From Pseudomonadota bacterium (lineage in GTDB: Bacteria; Pseudomonadota; Alphaproteobacteria; Sphingomonadales; Sphingomonadaceae), in the NCBI GenBank assembly GCA_023458055.1, contig JAEXAW010000094.1:9133-73132 (forward strand): a stretch of DNA of 64,000 nucleotides, written 5' to 3'. The notes beneath the pieces are model-generated. The model worked only from the letters and a program-made list of their open reading frames with translations. It was not told where the DNA came from and did not search any database. The position numbers were made by a program, and so were the translations under genes. Below, piece by piece: positions 32,162 through 41,268 of this stretch. Position 1 is the stretch's first letter. Every line of letters starts with the position of its first letter.

Positions 32162-33501
32162 GACACCTGTTCCTTTCGCGCGCCGAGGGAGGCCAGTAGG
32201 GACTCGAAGGTCGGGAAGCTGGTCTGGACCGGGCTCATATCGTCAATCTCGACGCCGCCCGCGCTGACGAGGCCGGCAATGGCAAAGCTCATCGCGATGC
32301 GGTGGTCGAGCTTGGTGGCAATCGGACCGCCGCCCGCGAGGGATGCCCCGCCGGTGCCGTCGATGATGAGGCCGTCACTGGTTTCCTCAACCCGTGCCCC
32401 GATCGCCCGCAAGCCTTCGGCCATGGTCGCAAGGCGATCCGATTCCTTGACGCGGAGCTCTTCGAGCCCCCGCGTCGCGGTGCGCCCCTCTGCCAGCGCG
32501 GCGGCGACAAACAGGATGGGGAATTCGTCGATCATCGAGGGCGCAATGTCGGGCGGGACCTCGATCCCCTTGAGCGTGCTCGCCTTGACATGGAGGTCGG
32601 CGACGGGTTCGCCGCCAACTTCGCGCAGATTGGTATAGTCGATATGGCCGCCCATCGCGCGCAGCATCTTGAACAGGCCATCGCGCGTCGGGTTGATCCC
32701 GACATTGGCGATGACCACATCCGATCCCGGCACCAGCAAGGCGGCGACCACGGGGAAGGCGGCGGAGGAGGGATCGCCGGGGACGATGATATGCTGCGGC
32801 TGCAATTCCGCCGACCCCCGCAAGTGGATGTGGCGCACGCCGTCCATTTCCTCGACCCACAATTCTGCGCCGAAGCCCTTCAACATGCGCTCCGAATGAT
32901 CGCGCGTCGCTTCGGGCTCGATCACCGTGGTGATGCCGGGCGTATTGAGCGCGGCGAGCAGGATGGCGGACTTTACCTGCGCCGATGCGACGGGGAGCGT
33001 ATAGGTCATCGGCACGGCGGGGCAGAGACCGCGCACCATCAGCGGCAGCGTGCCGCCGGGCGAGGCGCTGATGTCCGCGCCCATATCGGCGAGCGGATCA
33101 ATCAACCGGCCCATCGGGCGTTTGGATAGACTCGCATCACCCATGAAGGTGACGCTGATCGGGTGGCTCGCAACCAGCCCCATCAAGAGCCGGGTCGAGG
33201 TGCCGCTATTGCCCATGTCGAGCGCGGTTTCCGGCTGGAGCAGCCCGCCGACACCTACCCCGTGCACGCTCCACACGCCGTCATCGCTGCGGGTGATGGT
33301 TGCGCCCATTGCGCGCATCGCAGCGGCAGTGGCGAGCACATCTTCGCCTTCGAGCAGCCCTTCGATGCGGCTTTCACCGACCGCCAGCGCCGACAGCATC
33401 AGCGCGCGGTGCGAGATCGACTTGTCGCCGGGAACGGCAACGCTGCCGCGCAAGGGGGAAGCGGCACGGAAAATGGCTGGGCGGGCGGGGCCGTGGGACA
33501 T
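32158..33501 (-). CDS. aroA: 3-phosphoshikimate 1-carboxyvinyltransferase (EPSP synthase, class II-like)
   Basis: Sixth enzyme of the shikimate pathway, joining phosphoenolpyruvate to shikimate-3-phosphate. The protein has 447 residues. It follows the class II (Agrobacterium CP4-like) pattern throughout: VPGDKSISHRALMLSALAVG, LDMGNSGTSTRLLMGLVASH, MGDASLSKRPMGRLIDPLAD, VASAQVKSAILLAALNTPGI and EELRVKESDRLATMAEGL. In CP4 the residue after N-A in the active-site loop is alanine (NAATGCRL), which weakens glyphosate binding; here it is glycine (NSGTSTRL). The gene begins the minus-strand run through the small membrane protein and the hydrolase. Confidence 0.95.
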   Translation of the reverse strand: MSHGPARPAIFRAASPLRGSVAVPGDKSISHRALMLSALAVGESRIEGLLEGEDVLATAAAMRAMGATITRSDDGVWSVHGVGVGGLLQPETALDMGNSGTSTRLLMGLVASHPISVTFMGDASLSKRPMGRLIDPLADMGADISASPGGTLPLMVRGLCPAVPMTYTLPVASAQVKSAILLAALNTPGITTVIEPEATRDHSERMLKGFGAELWVEEMDGVRHIHLRGSAELQPQHIIVPGDPSSAAFPVVAALLVPGSDVVIANVGINPTRDGLFKMLRAMGGHIDYTNLREVGGEPVADLHVKASTLKGIEVPPDIAPSMIDEFPILFVAAALAEGRTATRGLEELRVKESDRLATMAEGLRAIGARVEETSDGLIIDGTGGASLAGGGPIATKLDHRIAMSFAIAGLVSAGGVEIDDMSPVQTSFPTFESLLASLGARKEQVS

Positions 33502-33642
33502 GAAGGAGACTGACTTTCAGGCTTTTTTGAAGAATCTGTGGGCAAGCTTTTGACAGCGCGGTTTAGTTCTGGCAAGGCGCACGCCGATTATGCCTGCAAG
33601 GCATCTATTTCCACGTGAATATGTAAGGATATGAGGCGCACT

Positions 33643-33966
33643 ATGGTGAAGCCGGAATGGGGCACCAAGCGGACCTGCCCGAAATGCGGAACCCGCTTTT
33701 ATGATCTGGGCAAAGACGACCCGGTCGTCTGCATCAACTGCAACAACCAGTGGATTCCCGAAGCGGTGCTGAAATCGAAACAGCCGCTGCCGTTCGAGGA
33801 AGTGCAGAAGCAGGACGCCGAAAAGAAGGACGATGATCTGGATACGGATCTGGACATCGACGTCGATGTCGATGACGGCGAAATTTCGCCCGACAATGAT
33901 GTCGACCTTGGCGGCGATGATGATCTCGGCGTCGACGCGGGTGGCGACGAAGACGAAGAACATTGA
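33643..33966 (+). CDS. TIGR02300 family (FYDLN acid) protein
   Basis: A 107-residue protein: a zinc-ribbon-like N-terminus with two CxxC pairs (KRTCPKCGTRFYDL, VVCINCNNQW), then a highly acidic Asp/Glu-rich tail from about residue 65. This is the TIGR02300/FYDLN-acid family, which is restricted mostly to alphaproteobacteria and has no known function. The ATG at 33643 has GAGG about 6 bases upstream; the ATG at 33631 is too close to its own AAGGA. The gene has its own promoter region (33502-33642) and a strong terminator. Confidence 0.92.
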   Translation: MVKPEWGTKRTCPKCGTRFYDLGKDDPVVCINCNNQWIPEAVLKSKQPLPFEEVQKQDAEKKDDDLDTDLDIDVDVDDGEISPDNDVDLGGDDDLGVDAGGDEDEEH

Positions 33967-33983
33967 GTTTGTGATCGTAACAA

Positions 33984-34019
33984 GGAGGCCGCGCCGCGCA
34001 TTGGGCGGGCCTCCTTTTT
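33984..34019 (+). terminator. Rho-independent terminator between TIGR02300 gene and SnoaL-like gene
   Basis: GGAGGCC (33984-33990) pairs with GGCCTCC (34008-34014), followed by TTTTT (34015-34019). It lies 17 bases after the TIGR02300 stop and ends directly before the stop of the convergent SnoaL-like gene, so it may serve both. Confidence 0.8.
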
Positions 34020-34021
34020 AA

Positions 34022-34552
34022 TCAGTCATACCAGGTGAGATAGCCGCTGATATCGACGCGCTGTTCGGGTTTGCGCCCGGTTTTGGCGAGCATCGGCGTG
34101 CCCACAATGGTGTCGGGCGCAATCGGCACCACGGTTTCATAGACCCGGTCATATTCGCTGCGCGCAATCTTCCAGCCCTTGTCGGTTCGCACATAATGGT
34201 CGCGATAAAGCGCGGTGCCAATCGTATCGGTCCGGCGCACCGGATCGATAAAGCGGTCTTCCAGATACCATAGGCCGGTCGCTTCATCCGGGCCGGTAAA
34301 TTCGATTTCCGGCATATGTCCCTGATGCTGCGCGATCACATCGCTGTTGAACGCGGTGCCGATAAAATCCAGCATCGCGGCCTTGCCTTCGAGCTGCGCG
34401 CGATAGCCCGCGCCGCGATAATCAATCGTCACATCATCGGTGAAGAGCGTCGCGAGCAACGCCTCGTCGCCGGTATCGATACCCCGGAAATAGCGGTGCT
34501 TGAGAAGCTTGATATCCTCAAGGTCGGACAATTGCTGCAGCGTGAAGGGCAT
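34022..34552 (-). CDS. SnoaL/NTF2-like protein (SnoaL_4 type)
   Basis: A 176-residue protein of the SnoaL_4 group (bile-acid dehydratase/steroid-isomerase-like fold): EDIKLLKHRYFRGIDTGDEA, TDDVTIDYRG, HQGHMPEIEFTGPDEATGLW, YRDHYVRTDKGWKIARSEY. Family members include dehydratases, isomerases and many uncharacterised proteins. It has no signal peptide and stands alone between two terminator regions. The specific reaction is unknown. Confidence 0.85.
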   Translation of the reverse strand: MPFTLQQLSDLEDIKLLKHRYFRGIDTGDEALLATLFTDDVTIDYRGAGYRAQLEGKAAMLDFIGTAFNSDVIAQHQGHMPEIEFTGPDEATGLWYLEDRFIDPVRRTDTIGTALYRDHYVRTDKGWKIARSEYDRVYETVVPIAPDTIVGTPMLAKTGRKPEQRVDISGYLTWYD

Positions 34553-34621
34553 ATAGGGTTTCTCCCAACCGATAATGGTGGGTGATCCTAATGACCGGTT
34601 GATGCGAACGCTAGTGGGGGA

Positions 34622-35566
34622 TCAGCCTGGAGCGACGCCGGCCAGTTTGCGTGCGTAGAGCGCCGCGCCATGGGCGGGATCGAACCTGGGCTCGGTCAGC
34701 GCGAAACGCACCGCGCTTTCGCCGAGGCGCGCTTCCAGCGGTTGCAAGATCCGCTCCCTCGCTTGGAACACGCCGCCCGAATAGGATACGCTCACGCTCG
34801 ATCCCGACGCTATCCCGAGCCCGGTCGCAACCGCTTCGATAATAGCAGCCAGTTCCTGCGCGGCACCAACCAGCACGGCATTGGCTTCCTTATCGCCCGC
34901 CTCCGCAGCGGCGCTGACGATGCGCGACAGGCCCGCAATCGTATCGCGTGTGGCGTTGCGGCTGTCCGCCAGAAAGCCCGACAGGTCGAGATCCTGGTTG
35001 AGCCCGAAATGCGCACGCACAAGGTCGTGCAGCGGCCCTTTGGGCAAGCGGCCATCGCTCATCCGCGAAAAGATATTGAGCCCGCGGATGGCAATCCAGT
35101 AAGCCGACCCTTCATCGCTGAACAATTCGCCCCAACCGCCGCTGCGCGCATTGCGGCCTTGATGCTGCCCATAGGCAATCGAGCCGGTGCCCGCGACGAT
35201 GTTGATACCATCCTCGCAGCCAAGCGACCCGGCCCAGCCGCACACCATGTCATTGTCGCATTGATAGCGGTCATGGCCCAATATGGCCGATGGCAGGCTA
35301 TCGAGCGCGCCCTTGATATGGCTGTCCTCGCCATAAGCCGGGATACCGAAAAAAGCATAGCGGCAGCGTTCGGGCGAAACATCGGCTTGGGCAAACAGCG
35401 CGGCAATCCCGCTCGTCAGCATGTTGCGCAGGCCATCGAGTCCAATCTGCGGATAATAGGATGACGCCGCCTCATGCCGGACCAGCGGGGTTCCGTCTTC
35501 ATCCATCAGCAGAAAGGCGGTCTTGGTGCCGCCGCCGTCCATGCCGAGGTAAAGTCCGCCGCTCAT
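34622..35566 (-). CDS. BadF/BadG-type N-acetylhexosamine kinase
   Basis: A 314-residue ASKHA-fold sugar kinase of the BadF/NAGK family. The ATP phosphate-binding loop GMDGGGTKTAFLLMDEDG opens the protein; GIPAYGEDS, NIVAGTGSIAYGQH, RSGGWGELFSDEGSAYWIA and SYSGGVFQARERI are family landmarks. Members phosphorylate N-acetylglucosamine or N-acetylgalactosamine at C6. Its position next to agaS and a kbaZ-type gene favours N-acetylgalactosamine (AgaK role). The gene starts 2 bases from the agaS stop and is the last gene of that operon. Confidence 0.85.
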   Translation of the reverse strand: MSGGLYLGMDGGGTKTAFLLMDEDGTPLVRHEAASSYYPQIGLDGLRNMLTSGIAALFAQADVSPERCRYAFFGIPAYGEDSHIKGALDSLPSAILGHDRYQCDNDMVCGWAGSLGCEDGINIVAGTGSIAYGQHQGRNARSGGWGELFSDEGSAYWIAIRGLNIFSRMSDGRLPKGPLHDLVRAHFGLNQDLDLSGFLADSRNATRDTIAGLSRIVSAAAEAGDKEANAVLVGAAQELAAIIEAVATGLGIASGSSVSVSYSGGVFQARERILQPLEARLGESAVRFALTEPRFDPAHGAALYARKLAGVAPG

Positions 35567-35567
35567 C

Positions 35568-36725
35568 TTATGCGGCCAGTGGATGGATGGTCACGCCCTT
35601 GACCACACGGTTGACGTGCCCTTCGGCGTTGGGCGTGTCGGGGCGCTTGCCTGCCTGAAGCGAACGGTGGAAGGCATAGATTTGCGGGAACAGGATCATC
35701 GGGATCAGCAAATCCACGTCAGCCGCATCGGCCATGTCGGGAATGGTAATGACCGAGGGATGATCGACCGGCTGCGCGCTCATCGCGATGACCATCCGCG
35801 CTTTGGAATCCCGCCGGAGTTCGGTCAACAAATCAAGGTCGTACCGCCGCGTATAAGGATCGTTGGACAGGATGAGCACGATCAACGTGTTCGCGGTGAT
35901 GATCGTTTTGGGACCATGGCGGAAGCCCAAAGGCGTGTCATGCACCGCAACGACATCGCCGTCGGTCAGTTCCAGCAGCTTCAGCGCCGCTTCGCGTGCC
36001 AATCCCTGAAAGCCGTTGCTCCCCAGATAAACCACCCGATTGCAATCAAGCCACGCCCAGTCGGGCACCACTGTCGGCAATTGAGCGAGCAGCTGTTCCG
36101 CCGACGCCGCAATGCGCGCCGCACGCGGTTGCATCGCTTCATTGCCGATCAGCGCAAACATCGCCGCGAGCATCATGCCGGTAAAACTCGACGTCATCGG
36201 AAAGCTGCGATCATGGACGGCGTCGGGGAGGTTGAGTGCGTAGCTGTTGGCCGCACCCTCCATGCGGCGCGAGAGGGCGCCCTCGGCATTACAGGTAACC
36301 GCAAGATGATAGCTTTCGGTGATGCAGCTATCGACGATATCGATGGCGGCAACGCTTTCGGGGCTGTTACCAGAACGGCCAAAGGAAATCAGGAGGGTCG
36401 GCTGGTCGGGGTCGAGATAGAGCCGTTCACCCGCCACAATATCGGTGGTCGCGATCGCCTCCAACCGGCCGTTCATCTTCTCAGCAAGAAAGGGAACAAG
36501 GCTTTCGCCGATGAACGCCGAGGTTCCCGCACCGGTGAGGATGATCCGCATATCGTCGCGGGCGAGCAGCGGCGCGAGAAAAGCGCCGAGCTTATCTTGC
36601 TCATCGGCCATCTGCTGCGCGATTGCTTTGAGCGTATCGGCCTGCTGCGCGATCTCGCTTGCGGTTTCCAGTCCTCCCACCGCGGTGAGGACATCGGTAT
36701 CAAAGCCAAGTTTCTTCATCATCAT
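35568..36725 (-). CDS. agaS: AgaS-type sugar isomerase/deaminase (SIS domains)
   Basis: A 385-residue protein with two SIS domains, first around residues 55-200 (RIILTGAGTSAFIGESLVPF, TLLISFGRSGNSPESVAAID) and second around 215-370 (VYLGSNGFQGLAREAALKLL, TPLGFRHGPKTIITANTLIV). AgaS converts galactosamine-6-phosphate to tagatose-6-phosphate in GalNAc catabolism; GlmS-like C-terminal isomerases share the fold. The ATG at 36725 overlaps the TGA of the upstream kbaZ-type gene (ATGATGATG allows two later starts as well). Operon context supports AgaS. Confidence 0.85.
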   Translation of the reverse strand: MMMKKLGFDTDVLTAVGGLETASEIAQQADTLKAIAQQMADEQDKLGAFLAPLLARDDMRIILTGAGTSAFIGESLVPFLAEKMNGRLEAIATTDIVAGERLYLDPDQPTLLISFGRSGNSPESVAAIDIVDSCITESYHLAVTCNAEGALSRRMEGAANSYALNLPDAVHDRSFPMTSSFTGMMLAAMFALIGNEAMQPRAARIAASAEQLLAQLPTVVPDWAWLDCNRVVYLGSNGFQGLAREAALKLLELTDGDVVAVHDTPLGFRHGPKTIITANTLIVLILSNDPYTRRYDLDLLTELRRDSKARMVIAMSAQPVDHPSVITIPDMADAADVDLLIPMILFPQIYAFHRSLQAGKRPDTPNAEGHVNRVVKGVTIHPLAA

Positions 36726-38023
36726 TTCCCGCCTCGCGCGGTCGGACCGAGACCGCACGCCTGGTTATAAACATCAAGCACCGTTGCGATATGCGCCATC
36801 ACCATGTCTTTGGCGGTCACTGTCGCCCTGCCGCCATCGAGCATCGCAACCGCGCCCGGCAAATGCTGGCTCACCAGCGCGAGCGGTGCAGGGTTGGCAT
36901 CGAGATTGGCGAACAGCTTGTCCTGCGCGGCAACCAGCACAGGGTGCGGCCAATAATAGCGGATGCGGTCGCTCAAACTATAATTGAGGTCGAAGGTCAG
37001 CGCGTCGCCCTCGCTATGATAATATTTCTGCCACTGGCCCGGTTCATCGCGCATCACCGTGATCGCGGTGTCGCGCAAATTGGCGCGCGCGCTGTCTTCG
37101 ATCCATTCGCGTTCCATCGCATCAAGCGCCCACAAGGCTTCGCGCAAGGCGAAGGTGACACCGGGGCCGACCTTCAAAATCGCGAAATGGTCACGCACGA
37201 GGGCGCTAAGGGCCTCGACCGGCTGATAATCGGTTGAATGCGCTTCAAACAGGATGCGCGGTTCGCGAGCGGCAACTGCGCTGAGAGCGACAGCGGCTTC
37301 GGGTTCATAGACCACCACCTTGCGGTGATCGAACTCGACGCCGGGTTGCACGACGGTAGCGATCACTCGCTCCCAGGCATCGGCCAGACCATGGTCGGCA
37401 AATATGGTGCAATGCACCGACAGGGTTTCGAGCGCCTGCTCGGGGGTGGTGACGCTGAGCCCTTCCAGCTCTTCGGCCGCGCCCCCGGGGACGGGGACTT
37501 CGGTACCGATGACATAGACCGGCGGCTCCCCGCCGCTTTTGGCAAAAGCCTCTTCGGCGACGCGGCACAAACGGGCCGCGCGTTCGGCGACCACCGCGTC
37601 GGTCAGCGGCGCTTGATCGTCTGCGCAGGCCATCGAGCAATCGAGATGGATTTTGCGAAAGCCTGCGGTGACATATTGGTCGATAAGGATATCGGCTTTG
37701 GCCATCGCTTCATCCGCGTTCAAATGCTGCCAGGCATTGGGGCCCAGATGATCGCCGCCCAAGATCACCCGCTGAGGACCCAGCCCTTGCTCGCGCGCAA
37801 TCGCGAAAACAAAGTCGCGGAAATCGGCGGGCCTCATGCCGGTATAGCCGCCATCCTGATTGACCTGATTGGAGGTCGCCTCGATCAGGATGAAGGGGGC
37901 GTTCGTCTTGCGGCCATGCGCGCAGCTTGCGGCAATAACGAGGGGATGCGCCGAGCAGATGGACGGGATGCCGATGGCTTCGCCCGCTTTGTGCCGCTCC
38001 ATTATATCCAGAATTGCCCGCAC
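36722..38023 (-). CDS. Class II tagatose-bisphosphate aldolase accessory subunit / tagatose-6-P kinase-like (KbaZ/GatZ/AgaZ)
   Basis: A 433-residue GatZ/KbaZ/AgaZ-family protein, as seen in the start MRAILDIMERHKAGEAIGIP, then RVILGGDHLGPNAWQHLNAD, KIHLDCSMACADDQAPL, YVIGTEVPVPGGAAEEL and HSTDYQPVEALSALVRDHFA. In enterobacteria it is the non-catalytic partner of the tagatose-1,6-bisphosphate aldolase GatY/KbaY; in other bacteria AgaZ has been proposed as a tagatose-6-phosphate kinase. No GatY-like aldolase gene is found in this window, so here an AgaZ-like role is possible. First gene of the kinase-agaS operon; 81 bases separate it from the transporter gene upstream. Confidence 0.88.
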   Translation of the reverse strand: MRAILDIMERHKAGEAIGIPSICSAHPLVIAASCAHGRKTNAPFILIEATSNQVNQDGGYTGMRPADFRDFVFAIAREQGLGPQRVILGGDHLGPNAWQHLNADEAMAKADILIDQYVTAGFRKIHLDCSMACADDQAPLTDAVVAERAARLCRVAEEAFAKSGGEPPVYVIGTEVPVPGGAAEELEGLSVTTPEQALETLSVHCTIFADHGLADAWERVIATVVQPGVEFDHRKVVVYEPEAAVALSAVAAREPRILFEAHSTDYQPVEALSALVRDHFAILKVGPGVTFALREALWALDAMEREWIEDSARANLRDTAITVMRDEPGQWQKYYHSEGDALTFDLNYSLSDRIRYYWPHPVLVAAQDKLFANLDANPAPLALVSQHLPGAVAMLDGGRATVTAKDMVMAHIATVLDVYNQACGLGPTARGGK

Positions 38024-38104
38024 GAATCACCTATCATTATGGGTTTCATCGATATTGCCACAAAAATTATAAAAAGCAATAAAATGATGTATAATGAAAC
38101 TTAC

Positions 38105-39001
38105 CTAGCCCGGATGCGTGTCTGCGACCGTCTCGCCGTCCGGGGCGAGCGCGAGCAGCAACGCCGCCAGGGTGGCGAGCGCCAGACCCAGCATCTTGAG
38201 CGGGCCGGGGATCACCCCGAGCAGCGTCAATGAAATCAATGCGGTGAGGAGCGGCGCACCCGCATTGGTCATCGGGGCCACCACAATCGCCTTGCCGTGG
38301 CGGAAGGCGTGCACCAGCGTCAGCGCACCGATCGCGTTGAACATCTGGATGATGAAGGCGAGGCCCGGCCCCTTGAAACCGGTCGTGATCGGCTGGTTCC
38401 AGTCGGTCATCATCAGCGCCACCGGGATCAGCATCAGCCCTGACAGCATCATATAAAAGAAGATGCTTTCCGCGCTCATATGGCGGTTGGCGGACTTCAT
38501 GAAATAGGCTTGCAGACCCCAGGCCAGCATGATCATCAGCGCATAGATGAACCACGCGCCGACGCTCGCCGTACCGCCTTCGAACGAGAAATCGAACAGC
38601 GGCAGGGCAATCAGCGCGAGGATGATGCCGAGGATACCGACCCAGTTGGTCCGTTCACCCAGCAGCATATAAGATAAGAGGATGGTCACCACCGGCGACA
38701 GGGAAATGATCGGGAAGATCAGATAGGCCGGGCCTTGGGTGAGCGCATAAAAGAGCAGCATTTGCCCGCCTGCCCCAAGCAATCCTACGGCAAGCCCTTC
38801 GCGGATCGCAACGGGCGAGCGGTCCAGCTTCCAGCCCGCCTTGCGCATCACCAGCACCGCGGGCACGATCATGGTGATCGCCCAGACCACATAGATCAGC
38901 GTATCGGGAAACCCGTTTTGCGAGGAGATGCTGCTGAACGCCCCCCATATTCCCCACAAAACCGTCGTGATAATCGCATAGACCAGCCAGAGACGCTGCA
39001 T
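38105..39001 (-). CDS. EamA/DMT-superfamily transporter
   Basis: A 298-residue membrane protein with ten predicted helices in two EamA repeats. The start is WLVYAIITTVLWGIWGAFSS, with GQMLLFYALTQGPAYLIFPI and SLSPVVTILLSYMLLGER in the first half and LGLALATLAALLLALAPDGE at the end. In this locus it probably imports a sugar, in the role taken by permeases in other GalNAc operons. It follows the GH36 gene by 9 bases. Substrate assignment is by neighbourhood only. Confidence 0.82.
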   Translation of the reverse strand: MQRLWLVYAIITTVLWGIWGAFSSISSQNGFPDTLIYVVWAITMIVPAVLVMRKAGWKLDRSPVAIREGLAVGLLGAGGQMLLFYALTQGPAYLIFPIISLSPVVTILLSYMLLGERTNWVGILGIILALIALPLFDFSFEGGTASVGAWFIYALMIMLAWGLQAYFMKSANRHMSAESIFFYMMLSGLMLIPVALMMTDWNQPITTGFKGPGLAFIIQMFNAIGALTLVHAFRHGKAIVVAPMTNAGAPLLTALISLTLLGVIPGPLKMLGLALATLAALLLALAPDGETVADTHPG

Positions 39002-39010
39002 AATTTCCCC

Positions 39011-41149
39011 CTAAGCCTTGACCGGCTTTGCTTCGATCAGGATGAAATCCTTGAAGCGCACATCAAGGCGCGCATTGTCCGCGCTGACGATGCCGAGATC
39101 GGTGCCGTTCCAATAATCGGTGACCCGGTACCGCCCGCGTTTGAGCCCGCGCAATTCGACTGCGCCGGACCAGTCGTCCGCGTAGAAAGCGTAATGCATC
39201 ACCCCCGCCTTTTCGACCGCATGCGCTTCGGGCTTGTCGAACCCGATATCATAGAGTTCGCCGCGATATTGGCCGGTCGGCAGCATTTTCTTGTGATAAA
39301 TATCGAGCGCCTTGGCCCAGAGTTTTTCCTTTTCCGGGGTGAGCGCCAATTTGGGCTCGGGAATGTTGATCCCCGGCAAGGTGAATTTGGAGGCGACCAC
39401 CGCACCGATGCCGATGGAGGAAGCAAAATCTTCGCCGCCCGTGCTCAATTCGACATGGTCGCCGCAATAGGCGCCTTCCGGCCCCATCAAAGCCTTGAGA
39501 CTCTTGCCCTTGTGGCGCACCTGCCAGGAGGACAGGGGATCGGACGCGACCGCCTGATTTTGAGCCGGCAGGTTGAAGAAGGAATAGGCCGTGCCGCACG
39601 GGCAGATTTCAACCACCGCATTGGGATTGAGCCGCATCGCCTCGTCATAAATAGCCTTCCAGAAAAGCTGGAGCTTTTCGACCGACTCTTCGGGATATTT
39701 ATGCTTATGCGCCTTGTTATAGCAGGGCGCGACGCCGTTCAGATGCTGGCCGTCAAGTTTGAGGCCCTCATAGCCCCATTCGAGGAAGGCCTTGCGCACC
39801 AGCGCGACCGCATCATCGATTACCGGCTGATAAGCAGGGCAGAGGGTGAACGCATTCCACCAACTCACATCAACCACCGCGCCATTTTCATCGAGCAGCA
39901 ATTGGTCGCTATGTTTGTGGAGGAGATCGGTGCCGGGATCGACCGCCAGCGGCGCGATCCACAATTTGGCTTTCATGCCCTGTTGCTTGATCGCATCGAC
40001 AAAGGCTTTCATGTCCGCATCGCCGCGGGGAAATCGTTTGCGGTCAACCACCCAGTCGCCTTCGCCGGGCTGCCAGCCATCATCGAGGCCCGCCCAGACG
40101 AAGCCCAATTGCTTGGCTTTGGGGAGCGTTGCGATGATATCCTTGGTATCGAAATTGCGGTCATACCCCCAGGCGCACCAAACCGGTTCATAAACGCTAG
40201 CGGGGGGCTTCGCTTGCGCCAGTCCCCGATCAGCCATCACCTTGCGATATTGATCGAGCGTTGCGTAAAAGTCGCGTTGATGAACGGAAATGAAACTATC
40301 ATGGGTTTCGAGGCTCGCCCCCGGTAGGAGATCGGTTTCGCGCGCCTTCTCGATGCGCAGTGCGGCGCCTTCATTATCCACCACCACGGGCAGCGATACC
40401 AGTTGGGGGACGGTCTCGAGATGCCCCACTGCGATCCCGCCATCACGCCGCCAGACGTCGACAATCGGGGTTCCGCTGCCATAATCTGAGGCATTCATCC
40501 CCATAAAATTATCCTGGGAAAAACCGGACCCCAATCGCTGCACCCAGTCGCGCCGGTCGGCCTGCGTCGCCCCATCCCAACCCCAAAAATGATCGTCCGA
40601 TTGGGACGGCATGAGGCGGTGCGCGGCATTCACCCACTTGCCGACACGCAGCTTTTGGCTGCCCTGATTTTGATAGCGCGTGCGGATGATCGCAAGCCCC
40701 GGCGCACTGTTGTGAATGGTCACCGAGACCATTTTTTCGACGCCGGCATCAGATAGGCCACGCACGTGATGCACCGTTCCGTGGCGGAAACGCTCGACTT
40801 TTCCATCGACGAACTTGAAATCCGAAATTTCGGTGCCATCGGCGAGTTGCAGATATTCGCTTTTGTCAAAGCCGGTCAGCACGCGTGGCTTGCCGCCGAT
40901 CATCGAGCGGATGGCGGTCCGCATCGCTGCATCAAATTCGACGACGATGCCGTTTGCCGTCATCGCGGTCGGCGGGGCGCTGAGGGACGATTGCCGGGCG
41001 GACGATGTGGCTTTCGCAGGCAAAGCAGGCCACAGCATCAGCCCGGCCGAATAGGCAAGCAGGGTGCGGCGTGATATATTCGTGTCTGCTATCGACTCTG
41101 CGATACTGTCTGCAACGGGGCCGACAACCGAAAAGGAGCCATCGCTCAC
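39011..41149 (-). CDS. GH36-type alpha-galactosidase / alpha-N-acetylgalactosaminidase
   Basis: A 712-residue exported glycoside hydrolase. The N-terminus has a twin-arginine-like signal (ISRRTLLAYSAGLMLWPALP). A beta-sandwich domain is followed by the catalytic barrel: WAGLDDGWQPGEGDW, LWIAPLAVDP, the nucleophile context YEGLKLDGQHLNG, ICPCGTAYSFF and VASDPLSSWQVR with the general acid aspartate. Family GH36 includes alpha-galactosidases and alpha-N-acetylgalactosaminidases; the neighbouring GalNAc-type genes make the latter attractive. The start is GTG at 41149 with GAGAGGAAG about 7 bases ahead. The gene is divergent from the amidohydrolase lipoprotein gene. Confidence 0.85.
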   Translation of the reverse strand: MSDGSFSVVGPVADSIAESIADTNISRRTLLAYSAGLMLWPALPAKATSSARQSSLSAPPTAMTANGIVVEFDAAMRTAIRSMIGGKPRVLTGFDKSEYLQLADGTEISDFKFVDGKVERFRHGTVHHVRGLSDAGVEKMVSVTIHNSAPGLAIIRTRYQNQGSQKLRVGKWVNAAHRLMPSQSDDHFWGWDGATQADRRDWVQRLGSGFSQDNFMGMNASDYGSGTPIVDVWRRDGGIAVGHLETVPQLVSLPVVVDNEGAALRIEKARETDLLPGASLETHDSFISVHQRDFYATLDQYRKVMADRGLAQAKPPASVYEPVWCAWGYDRNFDTKDIIATLPKAKQLGFVWAGLDDGWQPGEGDWVVDRKRFPRGDADMKAFVDAIKQQGMKAKLWIAPLAVDPGTDLLHKHSDQLLLDENGAVVDVSWWNAFTLCPAYQPVIDDAVALVRKAFLEWGYEGLKLDGQHLNGVAPCYNKAHKHKYPEESVEKLQLFWKAIYDEAMRLNPNAVVEICPCGTAYSFFNLPAQNQAVASDPLSSWQVRHKGKSLKALMGPEGAYCGDHVELSTGGEDFASSIGIGAVVASKFTLPGINIPEPKLALTPEKEKLWAKALDIYHKKMLPTGQYRGELYDIGFDKPEAHAVEKAGVMHYAFYADDWSGAVELRGLKRGRYRVTDYWNGTDLGIVSADNARLDVRFKDFILIEAKPVKA

Positions 41150-41224
41150 TTTGAACTTCCTCTCATTGTTGAGGCTCGTGGGGAGCCTTCACATAAAATG
41201 GTTGCATTGAATCATTTCAAATGC

Positions 41225-41248
41225 AAATAAAAAGATACAAAGTGAAAG
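41225..41248. promoter_or_regulatory. Shared operator-like motif between the GH36 and amidohydrolase genes
   Basis: AAATAAAAAGATACA (41225-41239) runs into ACAAAGTGAAAG (41237-41248). The first word recurs exactly at 43396-43410 before the TonB receptor gene, and the second recurs exactly at 43280-43291 before the deoR gene. A/T-rich repeats of GAAAG/CTTTC-type half-sites are typical for DeoR/AgaR-family operators, and a DeoR gene is in the locus. Regulation is inferred from this coincidence. Confidence 0.6.
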
Positions 41249-41268
41249 ATAAAACTGGGGATAGGGGC

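Noticed and set aside
35583..36770. Long plus-strand frame of about 395 codons opposite agaS
   Set aside because: It is the antisense of agaS, with low-complexity, His/Arg-rich product and no motif.
38735..40327. Plus-strand frame of about 530 codons opposite the GH36 and transporter genes
   Set aside because: Antisense of two well-supported genes, no recognisable motif, composition as expected for an artefact.
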